Below, piece by piece: positions 34,639 through 43,375 of a stretch of 64,000 nt of DNA (position 1 is the first letter of the stretch; every line of letters starts with the position of its first letter). The notes beneath the pieces are model-generated. The model was not told the DNA's origin and did not search any database. It was given only the letters and a program-made list of their open reading frames with translations. The position numbers and the translations under genes are program-made. This DNA comes from an uncultured Bacillota bacterium (GTDB lineage: Bacteria; Bacillota; Clostridia; Christensenellales; QAND01), in assembly GCA_905188085.1 (NCBI GenBank), contig CAJJKN010000002.1, positions 1-64,000 on the forward strand, given 5' to 3'.

Positions 34639-35118
34639 CTATTTTGTTTGCAAAAGCGACATAAGCGTAGTAAGCATGGCGGGGTTAAAGGGAGCGGCGC
34701 TACCCTCTGTGCCCGAAGCACCCTGCATCATTTGCATAATCACCGGCATCAGCTGCATCATTTGGCCATGGCCCTGCAAGCCGGATGAGGGATTGTTTTG
34801 CAGGTTCATCAAAAGCGGCAAAAGGGAAGAAAGCGCGTTTTTCTGTTCGCCCGGCTGTCCCTGTGCGGAAAACAGCGCTTGCATTTGGGAAACCTGCTGC
34901 AACGTTTGCGCCATTTCGCCGCCGTTTGGCAGGGTTTCCAAAATTTGCGGCAACAGCTGCGTTATGGGGTTGCCCACCGGCGTGTTTTCGGGCGGCGCAG
35001 CATCCACGGGTACGCGATCCGGCGCAGCGGATAGGGGGATGGAACGATCGTCCGTTTCAACCACCGGGGCGCTTTCCGGCACCTGCTCCGGCAGGCGATT
35101 GTAACGCAATGCAGACAT
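34639..35118 (-). CDS. Uncharacterised Met/Gln-rich protein
   Basis: 159 residues with no family that I recognise. The N-terminal 60 residues are Pro- and acid-rich and probably disordered. The rest is Leu-, Met- and Gln-rich (for example MMQLMPVIMQMMQ) and could form amphipathic helices. There is no signal peptide or membrane segment. GGAGGT stands eight bases before the ATG, and codon use is like the neighbours, so it is probably a real gene. It is transcribed divergently from another small unknown protein 107 bp away; the two may be functionally linked. Confidence 0.65.
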   Translation of the reverse strand: MSALRYNRLPEQVPESAPVVETDDRSIPLSAAPDRVPVDAAPPENTPVGNPITQLLPQILETLPNGGEMAQTLQQVSQMQALFSAQGQPGEQKNALSSLLPLLMNLQNNPSSGLQGHGQMMQLMPVIMQMMQGASGTEGSAAPFNPAMLTTLMSLLQTK

Positions 35119-35225
35119 AACACATACCTCCTTGTTTGTATCCTATGCGCGTTTTCCACGCATGTGCATGGAAACATCCAAAGCACGGCGGCATAGCATA
35201 CCAGTAGAAAAAGGAGGCGTATCCG

Positions 35226-35522
35226 ATGGCAAAAAAATTGCGAGATACCAAAAGCAAAAAAGGCCCTGTGCCCTTTATTGATCCCGGGAAACTGGATAAA
35301 GACCAGCAGGCGTATATCCGAAAAACCGTGGAACAAAACCAGGGGAAAAGCGCGGATGAATTGAAACGGGAACTGTTTGAAACGGCGCGCGCCCAAAAAC
35401 AGGCCGGGCAGTTTGATCCGGCCGGGCTGGAAAATTTTATGCGCTCGGTGGGCCCTATGCTGAGCCCGGAACAGTATGCGCAGATGGAAACACTGGTGCG
35501 CAGCTTGAAAAAGGGTGATTGA
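35226..35522 (+). CDS. Uncharacterised small basic protein
   Basis: 98 residues, Lys- and Gln-rich. It has a basic N-terminus (AKKLRDTKSKKGPVPF) and predicted helices such as DELKRELFETARAQKQ and LSPEQYAQMETLVRSL. There is no signal peptide and no recognised family. AAGGAGG lies eight bases before the ATG. It is divergent to the Met/Gln-rich gene and 56 bp upstream of nth. It could bind nucleic acid by composition, but that is a guess. Confidence 0.65.
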   Translation: MAKKLRDTKSKKGPVPFIDPGKLDKDQQAYIRKTVEQNQGKSADELKRELFETARAQKQAGQFDPAGLENFMRSVGPMLSPEQYAQMETLVRSLKKGD

Positions 35523-35578
35523 TCCATTGAAAACCGCCTGTTTTCCCCTGTATAATAAAGGGCAGGAGGGGAATCTCT

Positions 35579-36247
35579 ATGGCAAGAAAAAAATCCGCCA
35601 AAGAGCGGGAACGATATACCAATATACTCAAAGCACTGGAAACCGCCTATCCGGATGCAAAGCCCGGGCTGGATTTCACCAGCCCGTTTGAACTTTTGAT
35701 CGCGACGATTCTTTCCGCGCAGTGTACGGACAAGCAGGTAAACAAAGTGACGCCGCCGCTGTTTGCCGATTATCCGGACGCCAAAGCCATCGCGCAGCTG
35801 ACGCCGGAACAGCTGGCGCCCTATATCAAAAGCTGCGGGTTTTACGCGACCAAATCCAAAAACATCGTGGCAACCTGCCGCATTTTAACTGAGCAATACG
35901 GCGGTGAGGTGCCGGCGGATCGCGATATTTTGCAAACCCTGCCCGGCGTGGGGCGCAAAACGGCCAATGTGGTGGTCTCCAACGCCTTTGGGCAGGATGC
36001 CATTGCCGTGGATACGCATGTGTTTCGCGTGGCAAACCGGCTGGGCCTGGCCAAGGCAAAAGACGTGAAAAAGACCGAAGAACAGCTGATGGAAAACATT
36101 CCCAAAGAGCAGTGGAGCATAGCACATCATTGGCTTATTTGGCACGGGAGACGCGTTTGCAGCGCCAGAAACCCCAAATGTGAGCAGTGTCCCTGTGAAA
36201 TTTTTTGCGATTTTGCACACAAGGGAAGTAAAACAAAAGAAAAATAA
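35579..36247 (+). CDS. nth: Endonuclease III
   Basis: DNA glycosylase/AP lyase that removes oxidised pyrimidines. 222 residues with the helix-hairpin-helix LPGVGRKTANVV, followed by the catalytic Asp in AVDTHVFRVANRLG. The catalytic Lys is in ILSAQCTDKQVN. The [4Fe-4S] cysteines are in CSARNPKCEQCPCEIFC. GGAGGGG precedes the ATG. Length is normal. Confidence 0.97.
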   Translation: MARKKSAKERERYTNILKALETAYPDAKPGLDFTSPFELLIATILSAQCTDKQVNKVTPPLFADYPDAKAIAQLTPEQLAPYIKSCGFYATKSKNIVATCRILTEQYGGEVPADRDILQTLPGVGRKTANVVVSNAFGQDAIAVDTHVFRVANRLGLAKAKDVKKTEEQLMENIPKEQWSIAHHWLIWHGRRVCSARNPKCEQCPCEIFCDFAHKGSKTKEK

Positions 36248-36362
36248 CACAAATATAACAAAAATGCAGAGATAGTTTTGTTGCGCATTTTAGATGATTG
36301 TGGTAAAAAAAAAAGGAAGTTTTTTGTAGGCTCAAATCTTTAACTCGGGAGGAGTTAGTACA

Positions 36363-37697
36363 ATGTCCTATGTGCAAGACGTTTATGAGATCGTAAAAAA
36401 GAGAAACGGAAACGAGCCGGAGTTTTTACAGGCGGTTAAAGAGGTTTTCAATTCCCTCGAACCCGTGTTTGAAAAACGCCAGGACTTGGTAGACGCCAAG
36501 ATTTTGGAACGGTTGGTAGAGCCGGAGCGCCAGATCATGTTCCGTGTGCCGTGGATGGATGATGAGGGGAAACCCCAGGTAAACCGCGGTTACAGAATCG
36601 AATACAACAGCGCCATCGGCCCGTACAAAGGCGGCCTGCGTTTCCATCCCAGTGTAAACCTGTCTGTAATTAAATTTTTGGGCTTTGAACAGATCTTTAA
36701 AAACAGCTTAACGGGCCTGGCCATGGGCGGCGGCAAAGGCGGCAGCGATTTTGATCCCAAAGGTAAATCCGATGCGGAAATCATGCGCTTCTGCCAGTCC
36801 TTTATGACGGAACTGTATCGTCATATCGGCGCAGATACCGACGTGCCGGCCGGCGATATCGGCGTAGGCGGCCGCGAAATCGGCTACCTGTATGGCCAAT
36901 ATAAACGCATCACCAACGAATTTACCTCTGTTTTGACCGGCAAAGGCATTCCTTACGGCGGCAGCTTGGCCCGCACGCAGGCCACCGGCTATGGCTTGGT
37001 ATATTTTGCCGATAACATGATCAAAGCCAAAGGCAAGAGCTTTGAAGGCGCGAAAGTGCTTGTTTCCGGCAGCGGCAACGTGGCCCTGTATGCGGCGGAA
37101 AAAGCCATCAGCCTGGGCGCGAAAGTGCTGGCAATGAGCGATTCCACCGGCTATGTGTATGATCCGAACGGCATTGATTTTGAAACCATGCGTCATCTGA
37201 AAGAAGATGAACGCCTGCGCATTCATGTCTATGCAGAACGCGTGGAAACCGCAGAATTCCACGAAGGCTGCAAAAACATCTGGAAAGTGCCTTGCGATAT
37301 CGCTTTGCCGTGCGCAACGCAGAACGAACTGGATGAAGAATCCGCAAAAGCCTTGGTGGCAAACGGCTGCTTTGCCGTGGCGGAAGGCGCAAACATGCCG
37401 TCCACGCTGGAAGCAACCAACTATTTCATCGATCATAACATTCTGTTTGCTCCGGGCAAAGCCTCCAATGCCGGCGGCGTAGCGGTATCCGGTTTGGAAA
37501 TGGCGCAGAATGCGGCTCGTCTGTCCTGGACGTTTGAACGCGTGGATGACGAACTGAAAAATATCATGAAAAACATCTACCAGAACGCTTCCAACGCCGC
37601 CAAAGAATTCGGCTTTGAAGATAACCTGGTGGTGGGCGCAAACATCGCCGGCTTTATCAAAGTGGCAGACGCGATGTTGGCACAGGGCATTGTGTGA
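36363..37697 (+). CDS. gdhA: Glutamate dehydrogenase (hexameric, probably NADP-dependent)
   Basis: Interconverts 2-oxoglutarate plus ammonia and glutamate. 444 residues, the size of the bacterial NADP-type hexamer. YKGGLRFHPSVN and GGGKGGSDFDPKGKS contain the substrate and catalytic lysines. GSGNVALYAAEKA is the dinucleotide loop, and APGKASNAGGVAVSGLEMAQ follows. GGGAGGAG precedes the ATG. It forms a single-gene unit with a terminator. The 115-base leader has no recognised riboswitch. Confidence 0.96.
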   Translation: MSYVQDVYEIVKKRNGNEPEFLQAVKEVFNSLEPVFEKRQDLVDAKILERLVEPERQIMFRVPWMDDEGKPQVNRGYRIEYNSAIGPYKGGLRFHPSVNLSVIKFLGFEQIFKNSLTGLAMGGGKGGSDFDPKGKSDAEIMRFCQSFMTELYRHIGADTDVPAGDIGVGGREIGYLYGQYKRITNEFTSVLTGKGIPYGGSLARTQATGYGLVYFADNMIKAKGKSFEGAKVLVSGSGNVALYAAEKAISLGAKVLAMSDSTGYVYDPNGIDFETMRHLKEDERLRIHVYAERVETAEFHEGCKNIWKVPCDIALPCATQNELDEESAKALVANGCFAVAEGANMPSTLEATNYFIDHNILFAPGKASNAGGVAVSGLEMAQNAARLSWTFERVDDELKNIMKNIYQNASNAAKEFGFEDNLVVGANIAGFIKVADAMLAQGIV

Positions 37698-37740
37698 TTG
37701 CGTTAAATCAATCCTTTTGCCGATACAAAGCATAAAAACA

Positions 37741-37773
37741 GCCTCGGGATACGTTGTATGCCGGGGCTTTTTA
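37741..37773 (+). terminator. Terminator after gdhA
   Basis: Imperfect GCCTCGG/CCGGGGC hairpin followed by TTTTTAT. Confidence 0.7.
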
Positions 37774-38217
37774 TATGGGGAACGCGCTCGATAAAAACGA
37801 ATAAGAGAAGAAAAAGCAGCAAAAAAGCAGAGGTTATTGTCTGTATCGGGAAATTTTAAGCGACCTGTTTGCCATAGGAAAACAACGCTTAGCGAACAGG
37901 AGATGTTCATGAAAAAAGGGGAGAAAACTGTTGCGCTTCGGCAACCGATCCTATGTTGATACAAGCCGGAGAGCAGGAGATGGTTGGCCCAAAAAGAGCC
38001 TATGCTGGCAACCGAAAGAATGCGCCGTTTTCAATCCTGCCCTTTTGTAAAAAAGTGTAGTGCGGAGAAAAAGGGAAGAACCGTCAATGGCAATGCGCCG
38101 AATCAATAAAACCACTCCCACACGCTTACGAAAATAGGGGAAATATATCGTGCAACAGGTTAAAGAGTTTTTTGCACACAATTTCTCCTGATAATTTTCA
38201 AAAATAAAACGGCAAGA
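37774..38217. other. Gene-free interval
   Basis: About 440 bases. A 15-codon frame with a good AGGAGA site starts at 37909 (MKKGEKTVALRQ and three more residues) but shows no further support. Nothing else was recognised. Confidence 0.3.
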
Positions 38218-38263
38218 AAAAAGCTTATCCCCGGCGTTTTGCCATAGGATAAGCTTTGTTTTT
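38218..38263 (-). terminator. Terminator after the 38294 lipoprotein gene
   Basis: AAGCTTATCC and GGATAAGCTT arms with a T-run on the minus strand, 31 bp beyond the stop. Confidence 0.85.
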
Positions 38264-38293
38264 GGTATGCGGTTTAAAGAACCCCGTTTTCCG

Positions 38294-38926
38294 TCATTTG
38301 TCTTCGGAGAAGAAGCCGAATCCCGTTTTTTCATTGAACAGGCCATAGCAGGAAAGCGTGGTGGGCTTGTTGTCCAAATCAAAGCGCTTGGGCCACCGGC
38401 TCAAAAAATCTTCGGACAGCCCTTCGGTAGGCGTCTGCGGGAAGTACAGCGTAAAGTTTTCGCCCTCTTCCACGCCCGCAGGCCGGGAGGCGATGTAGCG
38501 AACGCCGTCTTCAATCCATTCCTCGTTGGCTTCTTTTTGGCTTTTTACCTGATCCAGTTTCATGGTATAGGTGTAATCATCCACCTTTTTAATGTCCGTA
38601 AAGCTGCCGCTGAATTCGCAAACATACACAGTGCCGCCGGGGTAGCTGTCTCCCGTGCTGCCCATTTCGGAATCGTGATACGAGCCTGTAAACGTGCCGT
38701 CCTGTTTGAGGGTCAGCGTGCTGCTCCAGCCGCCAACACCGCTGGCAAAAACAAGATCCATCGGGAAAATGCCGTCCGGCAGCGGGCTTTTGGGCTCGGC
38801 AGTTTGTGCGGCGGATTTTTCCGGCGCAGAGTCCGACTTGGCCGTGGTTTGTTGGTTGTTTGCACAGCCCACAAGCGCCGCGCAGCCCAGCAAAACCGCA
38901 CAGAAACAGCTGAGTGCTTTTTTCAT
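38294..38926 (-). CDS. Uncharacterised lipoprotein
   Basis: 210 residues with a type II signal peptide: a KK n-region, hydrophobic core and lipobox LVGC at Cys21. A Ser/Ala-rich linker follows. The mature part repeats short beta-strand-like pieces (STLTLKQDGTFTGSYHD, VYVCEFSGSFTDIKKVDDY), suggesting a small beta-barrel or lipocalin-like fold. No named family is recognised. GGAGG precedes the ATG. It is a single-gene unit on the strand opposite to gdhA and obgE, occupying the place where rplU-rpmA often precede obgE. Confidence 0.8.
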   Translation of the reverse strand: MKKALSCFCAVLLGCAALVGCANNQQTTAKSDSAPEKSAAQTAEPKSPLPDGIFPMDLVFASGVGGWSSTLTLKQDGTFTGSYHDSEMGSTGDSYPGGTVYVCEFSGSFTDIKKVDDYTYTMKLDQVKSQKEANEEWIEDGVRYIASRPAGVEEGENFTLYFPQTPTEGLSEDFLSRWPKRFDLDNKPTTLSCYGLFNEKTGFGFFSEDK

Positions 38927-39104
38927 TTTGTATTTCCTCCCGTTTTTTCATAATAACTGAAAACCTTAATCTTAGTATATCATGTTAAAAATGGCGGTGA
39001 AAGCGGTTTGTTAGGGAAAAGAGAAAATCAGAGAAATAAGAACCGGATTTTGCCGCAAAATAAAAAGAACACCGGCGGCAAAGAAAGAGAAACCGGCAAA
39101 GAGA

Positions 39105-39134
39105 TTGCCAAACAAAGCCGGCTACTGCTATAAT
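39105..39134 (+). promoter_or_regulatory. obgE-yhbY promoter
   Basis: TTGCCA (39105-39110), 18 bases, TATAAT (39129-39134). Confidence 0.75.
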
Positions 39135-39157
39135 CATCAAGAAAGAGAGGATTGGCT

Positions 39158-40426
39158 GTGTTTATAGATAAAGCGAGAATTTTTATCAAAGCGGGGGACG
39201 GCGGCGACGGCTGCGTAGCGTTTCACCGTGAAAAATATGTGCCGGACGGCGGGCCGGACGGCGGCGACGGCGGGCGCGGCGGCGATATTTTATTCGTGGC
39301 AGACGCCCGGATGCGCACGCTGTTGGATTTTACCTATAAGCGTCATTTTAAAGCGCAAAACGGCGCCCCCGGCAAAGGGAGCAACTGTACAGGCAGAAAT
39401 GCCGAATCGTTAACCATTGCCGTGCCGCAGGGCACCGTGGTATACGATGAAGAAACCGAAACCGTGATGGCAAACCTGTCTGAATTGGATGTGCCAAAGC
39501 AGGTGCTGCGCGGAGGCAGAGGGGGCAAGGGCAACGCGCGCTTTGCCACGCCCACCCGAAAAGCCCCCAGGTTTGCCCAGCCGGGCGAACGCATGCAGGG
39601 CCGTTGGGTTCGGTTGGAATTGAAAAGCGTGGCGGATATCGGCTTGGTAGGCTTTCCCAACGTAGGGAAGAGCACCACGCTGGCCGCCGTAACAAGAGCA
39701 AACCCCAAAATTGCAGACTATCATTTTACCACCCTGTCGCCCAATTTAGGCGTATTGACCGTAGATGGAAGATCGTATACCATGGCGGATATTCCGGGGT
39801 TGATCGAAGGCGCCAGCCAGGGCCAGGGCTTAGGTCATGAATTTTTGCGCCATGTGGAACGCACACGGGTGTTGATTCATGTCATTGACGCCTCCGCGCT
39901 GGAAGGCCGGGATGTTTTGGAAGATTATCACACCATCATGCAGGAGCTTTCGCAATACAGCCAGGCCCTGGGGCAGCGCCCGATGGTGGTGGCGGCCAAC
40001 AAAGCGGATTTGCCGATGGCCGAAGAAAACGTGCAAAAATTAAAACAGGCCCTGGAACCGGAGGGCGTGCGCGTGTTTGCCGTTTCGGCAGCCACGCACC
40101 GGGGCTTGCAGGAAATGCTGCGCTGTGTGGCGGATATGGTGGATGATCTGCCCCCGGTAACCTTGGAGCCCGAAACGTTTGATGAAAGCCTGCTTTGGCA
40201 GCAGAAAACGTTTGAAGTGGAAAAGCTGTCTGAAGACGTATACCAAGTGCAGGGCGATCTGGCGGAAGAGATTTTGCGGCGCATGTATCCCAACGACAGG
40301 GATTCCATTCGTTATTTCGGAGAACAGCTGGAAAAACAGGGCATCATTGCCGCGCTGCGCGAAAAGGGCGCCAAGGATGGCGATACCGTCATCATGGCCG
40401 GCTTTGAATTTGAATTTGTGGAATAG
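39158..40426 (+). CDS. obgE: GTPase Obg/CgtA
   Basis: Essential ribosome-assembly and stress GTPase. 422 residues: glycine-rich Obg fold (KAGDGGDGCVAF), then the G domain with G1 GFPNVGKST, G3 DIPGLIEGA, G4 NKAD and G5 SAA. The C-terminal OCT domain ends near EFEFVE. The GTG at 39158 gives the usual MFIDKARI N-terminus with AGAGAGG seven bases upstream, whereas TTG at 39152 is too close. yhbY follows 11 bp later. Confidence 0.96.
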   Translation: MFIDKARIFIKAGDGGDGCVAFHREKYVPDGGPDGGDGGRGGDILFVADARMRTLLDFTYKRHFKAQNGAPGKGSNCTGRNAESLTIAVPQGTVVYDEETETVMANLSELDVPKQVLRGGRGGKGNARFATPTRKAPRFAQPGERMQGRWVRLELKSVADIGLVGFPNVGKSTTLAAVTRANPKIADYHFTTLSPNLGVLTVDGRSYTMADIPGLIEGASQGQGLGHEFLRHVERTRVLIHVIDASALEGRDVLEDYHTIMQELSQYSQALGQRPMVVAANKADLPMAEENVQKLKQALEPEGVRVFAVSAATHRGLQEMLRCVADMVDDLPPVTLEPETFDESLLWQQKTFEVEKLSEDVYQVQGDLAEEILRRMYPNDRDSIRYFGEQLEKQGIIAALREKGAKDGDTVIMAGFEFEFVE

Positions 40427-40437
40427 GCGGAGAGAAA

Positions 40438-40731
40438 ATGATTACAAGCAAACAAAGAGCATATTTGCGTTCGTTGACCAATAAGATCGAGCCCATTGTC
40501 TATATCGGCAAAGCGGGCATTACGGAGAATTTGATAGAGCAGGTCTCAGATGCGCTGGAAGCGCGTGAGATTGTAAAAGGCAGCGTGCAGGAAAACTGCC
40601 CGATGACGGCAAAACAAGCGCTTACAGAGCTTTGTGAAGCCGTCAGAGCGGAGCCTGTGCAGGCCATTGGGCGAAAATTCACCCTGTATCGCCCCAATCA
40701 TGACGAACCGAAAATTCAGCTGCCGCGCTGA
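40438..40731 (+). CDS. yhbY: YhbY / CRS1-CRM domain RNA-binding protein
   Basis: 97 residues forming a single CRM domain: LTSKQRAYLRSL-like N-terminus, YIGKAGITENLI and the GRKFTLYR end. It associates with pre-50S ribosomal particles in other bacteria. It lies in the conserved obgE-yhbY pair. Its last 16 bases overlap the convergent membrane-protein gene, so the two genes share a 3' end without room for a terminator between them. Confidence 0.93.
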   Translation: MITSKQRAYLRSLTNKIEPIVYIGKAGITENLIEQVSDALEAREIVKGSVQENCPMTAKQALTELCEAVRAEPVQAIGRKFTLYRPNHDEPKIQLPR

Positions 40732-41630
40732 TTGGCGGCTTTCGGTTTTTTTGCGGCGGCGCCTGCGGTTTTATGGTCCGTATAATAGGCCATAAACGCC
40801 AGGAAAAAGCACAGCGCGCCCATCAGCGGGTAATACAGGCGTTGGCCCGTGATAAACGAAGAAGCAAACAGGATCACGCCGCAGGAAAAATACGCTTTTA
40901 CGCGCGAGGCATGCAACGCCTCGCGTTTTATTTTTTGCATGCTGATGCGCTTTTCCTCCAGCTTTTGCATCAGCGCCTGTTCCACTTCGTCCGCGTTTGG
41001 CAAAAGGCCTTGCCGCTGGGCCAGATCCAATAGTTTTTGCCGGTTTAATACCTGGCATTCCAGATCGTCCAGGTCATGCAAAAACGCATGTGCCTGGTCC
41101 GTCAAAGGCGCGGTGGATAAAATCAAACATTCCGTTACCCCAAGCTGGCAGATTTCGCGATAGCTGTCCAGCAGCTGCTGCGGGGTTACGCTGTTTTCCG
41201 GATGGTTTTGCAGCGCCAGGATAAAAGCGGCCGAATCTTTGGTCCGGCATAACAGGCCTAAAGGATGTTCGCATACCACCTGATAGCCCATCTGCCGCAC
41301 CAAAAGAGAAACCAAATGCAAATAGCGGGGGCGCGGCAGCAATACGATCTTTTCAAACAGATAGTCCCGGGCCAGCGCCAGCCGTTTTTCTTCGATAAAC
41401 CGATCCAGCCGAATGCTCTTCCAAAGGCCGATGGCGCAGCTGATCATCAGCATGCCCACAGCTGCCAAAATGGCAGACAGCAAAAAATGCGCCGTTTGCA
41501 CAAGCAGAAAAACATACAGCCCGGCAAACAGGGCAAACCGCAGCGCCAGAAAATCCAGGCAGCGGGCTACCGGGCTGCGGTTGCCATACAGGGCCTGCCG
41601 ATAATAGTTTCGTAATTGTCTGTTTTCCAT
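40716..41630 (-). CDS. Membrane protein with a degenerate Mrr/restriction-endonuclease-like domain
   Basis: 304 residues from an ATG with GGAGGG seven bases upstream. Two hydrophobic segments near residues 28-70 and two more near the C-terminus frame a soluble region. That region reads like a restriction-endonuclease-like fold of the Mrr kind: YLHLVSLLVRQMGYQVV, AAFILALQNH where nucleases have the Q-x-K strand, and CLILSTAPLTDQAHAF then QVLNRQKLLDLA. The catalytic acid and lysine seem to be missing, so it is probably not an active nuclease. Function unknown; the fold is inferred by eye. Confidence 0.65.
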   Translation of the reverse strand: MENRQLRNYYRQALYGNRSPVARCLDFLALRFALFAGLYVFLLVQTAHFLLSAILAAVGMLMISCAIGLWKSIRLDRFIEEKRLALARDYLFEKIVLLPRPRYLHLVSLLVRQMGYQVVCEHPLGLLCRTKDSAAFILALQNHPENSVTPQQLLDSYREICQLGVTECLILSTAPLTDQAHAFLHDLDDLECQVLNRQKLLDLAQRQGLLPNADEVEQALMQKLEEKRISMQKIKREALHASRVKAYFSCGVILFASSFITGQRLYYPLMGALCFFLAFMAYYTDHKTAGAAAKKPKAANQRGS

Positions 41631-41698
41631 AATATCCCTCCTGTTTTTGTTAGTATGGCCAAAACGCATTTTGTTAGACGGTTTTTTTATCAATAATT

Positions 41699-41728
41699 TT
41701 GCATTTATGGCATCCGGTCGTTTATAAT
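41699..41728 (+). promoter_or_regulatory. Promoter of nadD-yqeK-rsfS
   Basis: TTGCAT (41699-41704), 18 bases, TATAAT (41723-41728). Confidence 0.7.
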
Positions 41729-41772
41729 AGAAAAACAGGGAGGGGAGAGTTACGGAAACGCAGTTTACCTTT

Positions 41773-42405
41773 ATGGCCTCAACGCAGGTCTGTTTGGGGA
41801 AAAGTCATATCGGCATTTTGGGGGGCACGTTTAATCCCGTACACAGGGCGCACATTATGATGGCAACGCAGGCGCTTGCCGAATATCAATTGGATCGTGT
41901 GCTGCTGATCCCTACCGGCCAGCCGCCGCATAAAGACGGCGAGCAGATTGCCAGTGCCAAGCACAGGCTGGCCATGCTGGAATGCGCCGTGCAGGATCAT
42001 CCGGGGCTGTATGTTTCGCCGATGGAAATTCAACGCCGGGGCACCACCTATACGGTGGATACCCTGTATCAATTGCAGGCGCAGCACCCGGCGGTGTATT
42101 CGTTTATCATCGGCGCGGACACCCTGTGCGATTTGCCAAACTGGAAAGAGATTGCTACGGTATGTAAAATGTGCCGGTTTATTGCGTTTTATCGGGATGG
42201 TATGGATCTTGGCAAAACCAACCTGGCCAAAGAATATATGGAACAAACCTATGGCGCCAAGATTTCCGTGAGCCCCAGCAAAATCCCGCATATTTCCTCT
42301 ACCCACATTCGGCAGCAGATTTTATGCGGCGGCTCTGTGCGCGAATATGTCCCGGCGCGTGTGGAACGATATTTAAAAGAACACGAGGTTTATCATGGCC
42401 AATAA
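41773..42405 (+). CDS. nadD: Nicotinate-nucleotide adenylyltransferase
   Basis: Adenylates nicotinate mononucleotide in NAD synthesis. 210 residues with the nucleotidyltransferase signature GILGGTFNPVHRAHI and the C-terminal SSTHIR motif. The first in-frame ATG (41773) is 27 bases beyond a good GGGAGGGG site (41738-41746). No standard start codon lies in between, although an in-frame ACG (41752) is ideally spaced. The true start is therefore uncertain. yqeK overlaps its end by 11 bases. Confidence 0.94.
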   Translation: MASTQVCLGKSHIGILGGTFNPVHRAHIMMATQALAEYQLDRVLLIPTGQPPHKDGEQIASAKHRLAMLECAVQDHPGLYVSPMEIQRRGTTYTVDTLYQLQAQHPAVYSFIIGADTLCDLPNWKEIATVCKMCRFIAFYRDGMDLGKTNLAKEYMEQTYGAKISVSPSKIPHISSTHIRQQILCGGSVREYVPARVERYLKEHEVYHGQ

Positions 42406-42982
42406 TCAGTTGATTCGGAAAAAAGTGGCGGAAAAGCTGTCCTATCATCGCATGCAGCATACTCTGGGGGTGGAGATGGTGGCCATGCAGCTGGCAAAGC
42501 TGCACGGCGTTGCCGAGGACAAGGCCTGCACTGCCGCGCTTTTGCACGATTATGCAAAACAGCTGAGCGGCGAGGAGCTGCTGGAAAAGGCCAAAGCCTA
42601 TCATTTGCCCATAGATGATTTTGAACAACAGCACCCGGATTTGCTGCACGGCCCGGTGGCGGCCAAGATGGCCGAAGAGGACTTTGGCATTCATGATCCC
42701 GAAATTCTGGAGGCCGTTGCCTGCCATACCACCGGCAAAGTGGGCATGGGAAAACTGGCGCAGATCCTCTATCTGGCAGACGCGATAGAGCCGCACCGAA
42801 AATATGCGCAGGCAGAGCAGCTGCGCCGGCTGAGCCTGAACCATCTGCACGAGGCGCTGTATCAATGCGCGCGGCATACCATGATTTACCTAGCGGAAAA
42901 CAACATCCCCCAACACCCGGCCACGCAGGAAGTATTGGCCTGGTTCCATCAGCTTGTACAGGAGGAAACAACCCATGACTGA
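42395..42982 (+). CDS. yqeK: YqeK family HD-domain Ap4A hydrolase
   Basis: 195 residues. The HD motif is LLHDYAK, preceded by the ligand-type histidine in YHRMQHTLGVE and followed by HGPVAA and CHTTGK. Family members hydrolyse diadenosine tetraphosphate symmetrically to two ADP. It overlaps nadD by 11 bases and rsfS by eight, the conserved nadD-yqeK-rsfS order. The LytR-CpsA-Psr gene often found before rsfS is absent here. Confidence 0.92.
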   Translation: MANNQLIRKKVAEKLSYHRMQHTLGVEMVAMQLAKLHGVAEDKACTAALLHDYAKQLSGEELLEKAKAYHLPIDDFEQQHPDLLHGPVAAKMAEEDFGIHDPEILEAVACHTTGKVGMGKLAQILYLADAIEPHRKYAQAEQLRRLSLNHLHEALYQCARHTMIYLAENNIPQHPATQEVLAWFHQLVQEETTHD

Positions 42983-43331
42983 AAACAGCAAACATTTGGC
43001 AGAATGTCTGGCCAAGGCGTTGGATGCGAAAAAAGCAACGGACATACAAATTATAGATGTGGCGGATATGACCATTGTAGCGGAATGCTTTGTAGTGGCC
43101 TCTGCCAACAACCCCATTCAGGTGCGTGCGCTTTGCCAGGCGGCCGAAGAAGCGGTGCAGACGGAATTTAACCTTAGCCCCTTGCGGATGGATGGGTATA
43201 GGGAAGGCCGTTGGGTCGTATTGGATTACGGCGATGTGCTGGTGCATGTGTTCCATCAGGAAGAGCGCGCCTTTTACAACCTGGAGCGCCTTTGGAACGA
43301 CGGAAACAATACCGTTCAATTCAAAATTTAA
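42975..43331 (+). CDS. rsfS: Ribosomal silencing factor RsfS
   Basis: 118 residues of the RsfS/YbeB/Iojap family. It binds uL14 and prevents 30S-50S joining when nutrients are short. DIQIIDVADMTIVAECFVV, EGRWVVLDYGDVLVHVF and ERLW are the family motifs. The ATG at 42975 follows AGGAGG by nine bases. It ends the cluster at a strong terminator. Confidence 0.95.
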   Translation: MTENSKHLAECLAKALDAKKATDIQIIDVADMTIVAECFVVASANNPIQVRALCQAAEEAVQTEFNLSPLRMDGYREGRWVVLDYGDVLVHVFHQEERAFYNLERLWNDGNNTVQFKI

Positions 43332-43346
43332 GCAGAATAAAAAGGG

Positions 43347-43375
43347 AGCCAACCGAATTTCGGTTGGCTTTTTCT
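43347..43375 (+). terminator. Terminator after rsfS
   Basis: AGCCAACCGA, loop ATT, TCGGTTGGCT, then TTTTTC. The following 190 bases contain no recognised gene. Confidence 0.9.

Noticed and set aside
37909..37956. 15-codon frame with AGGAGA site after gdhA
   Set aside because: It has no promoter, no conserved feature and no downstream gene for it to regulate. Chance is likely.
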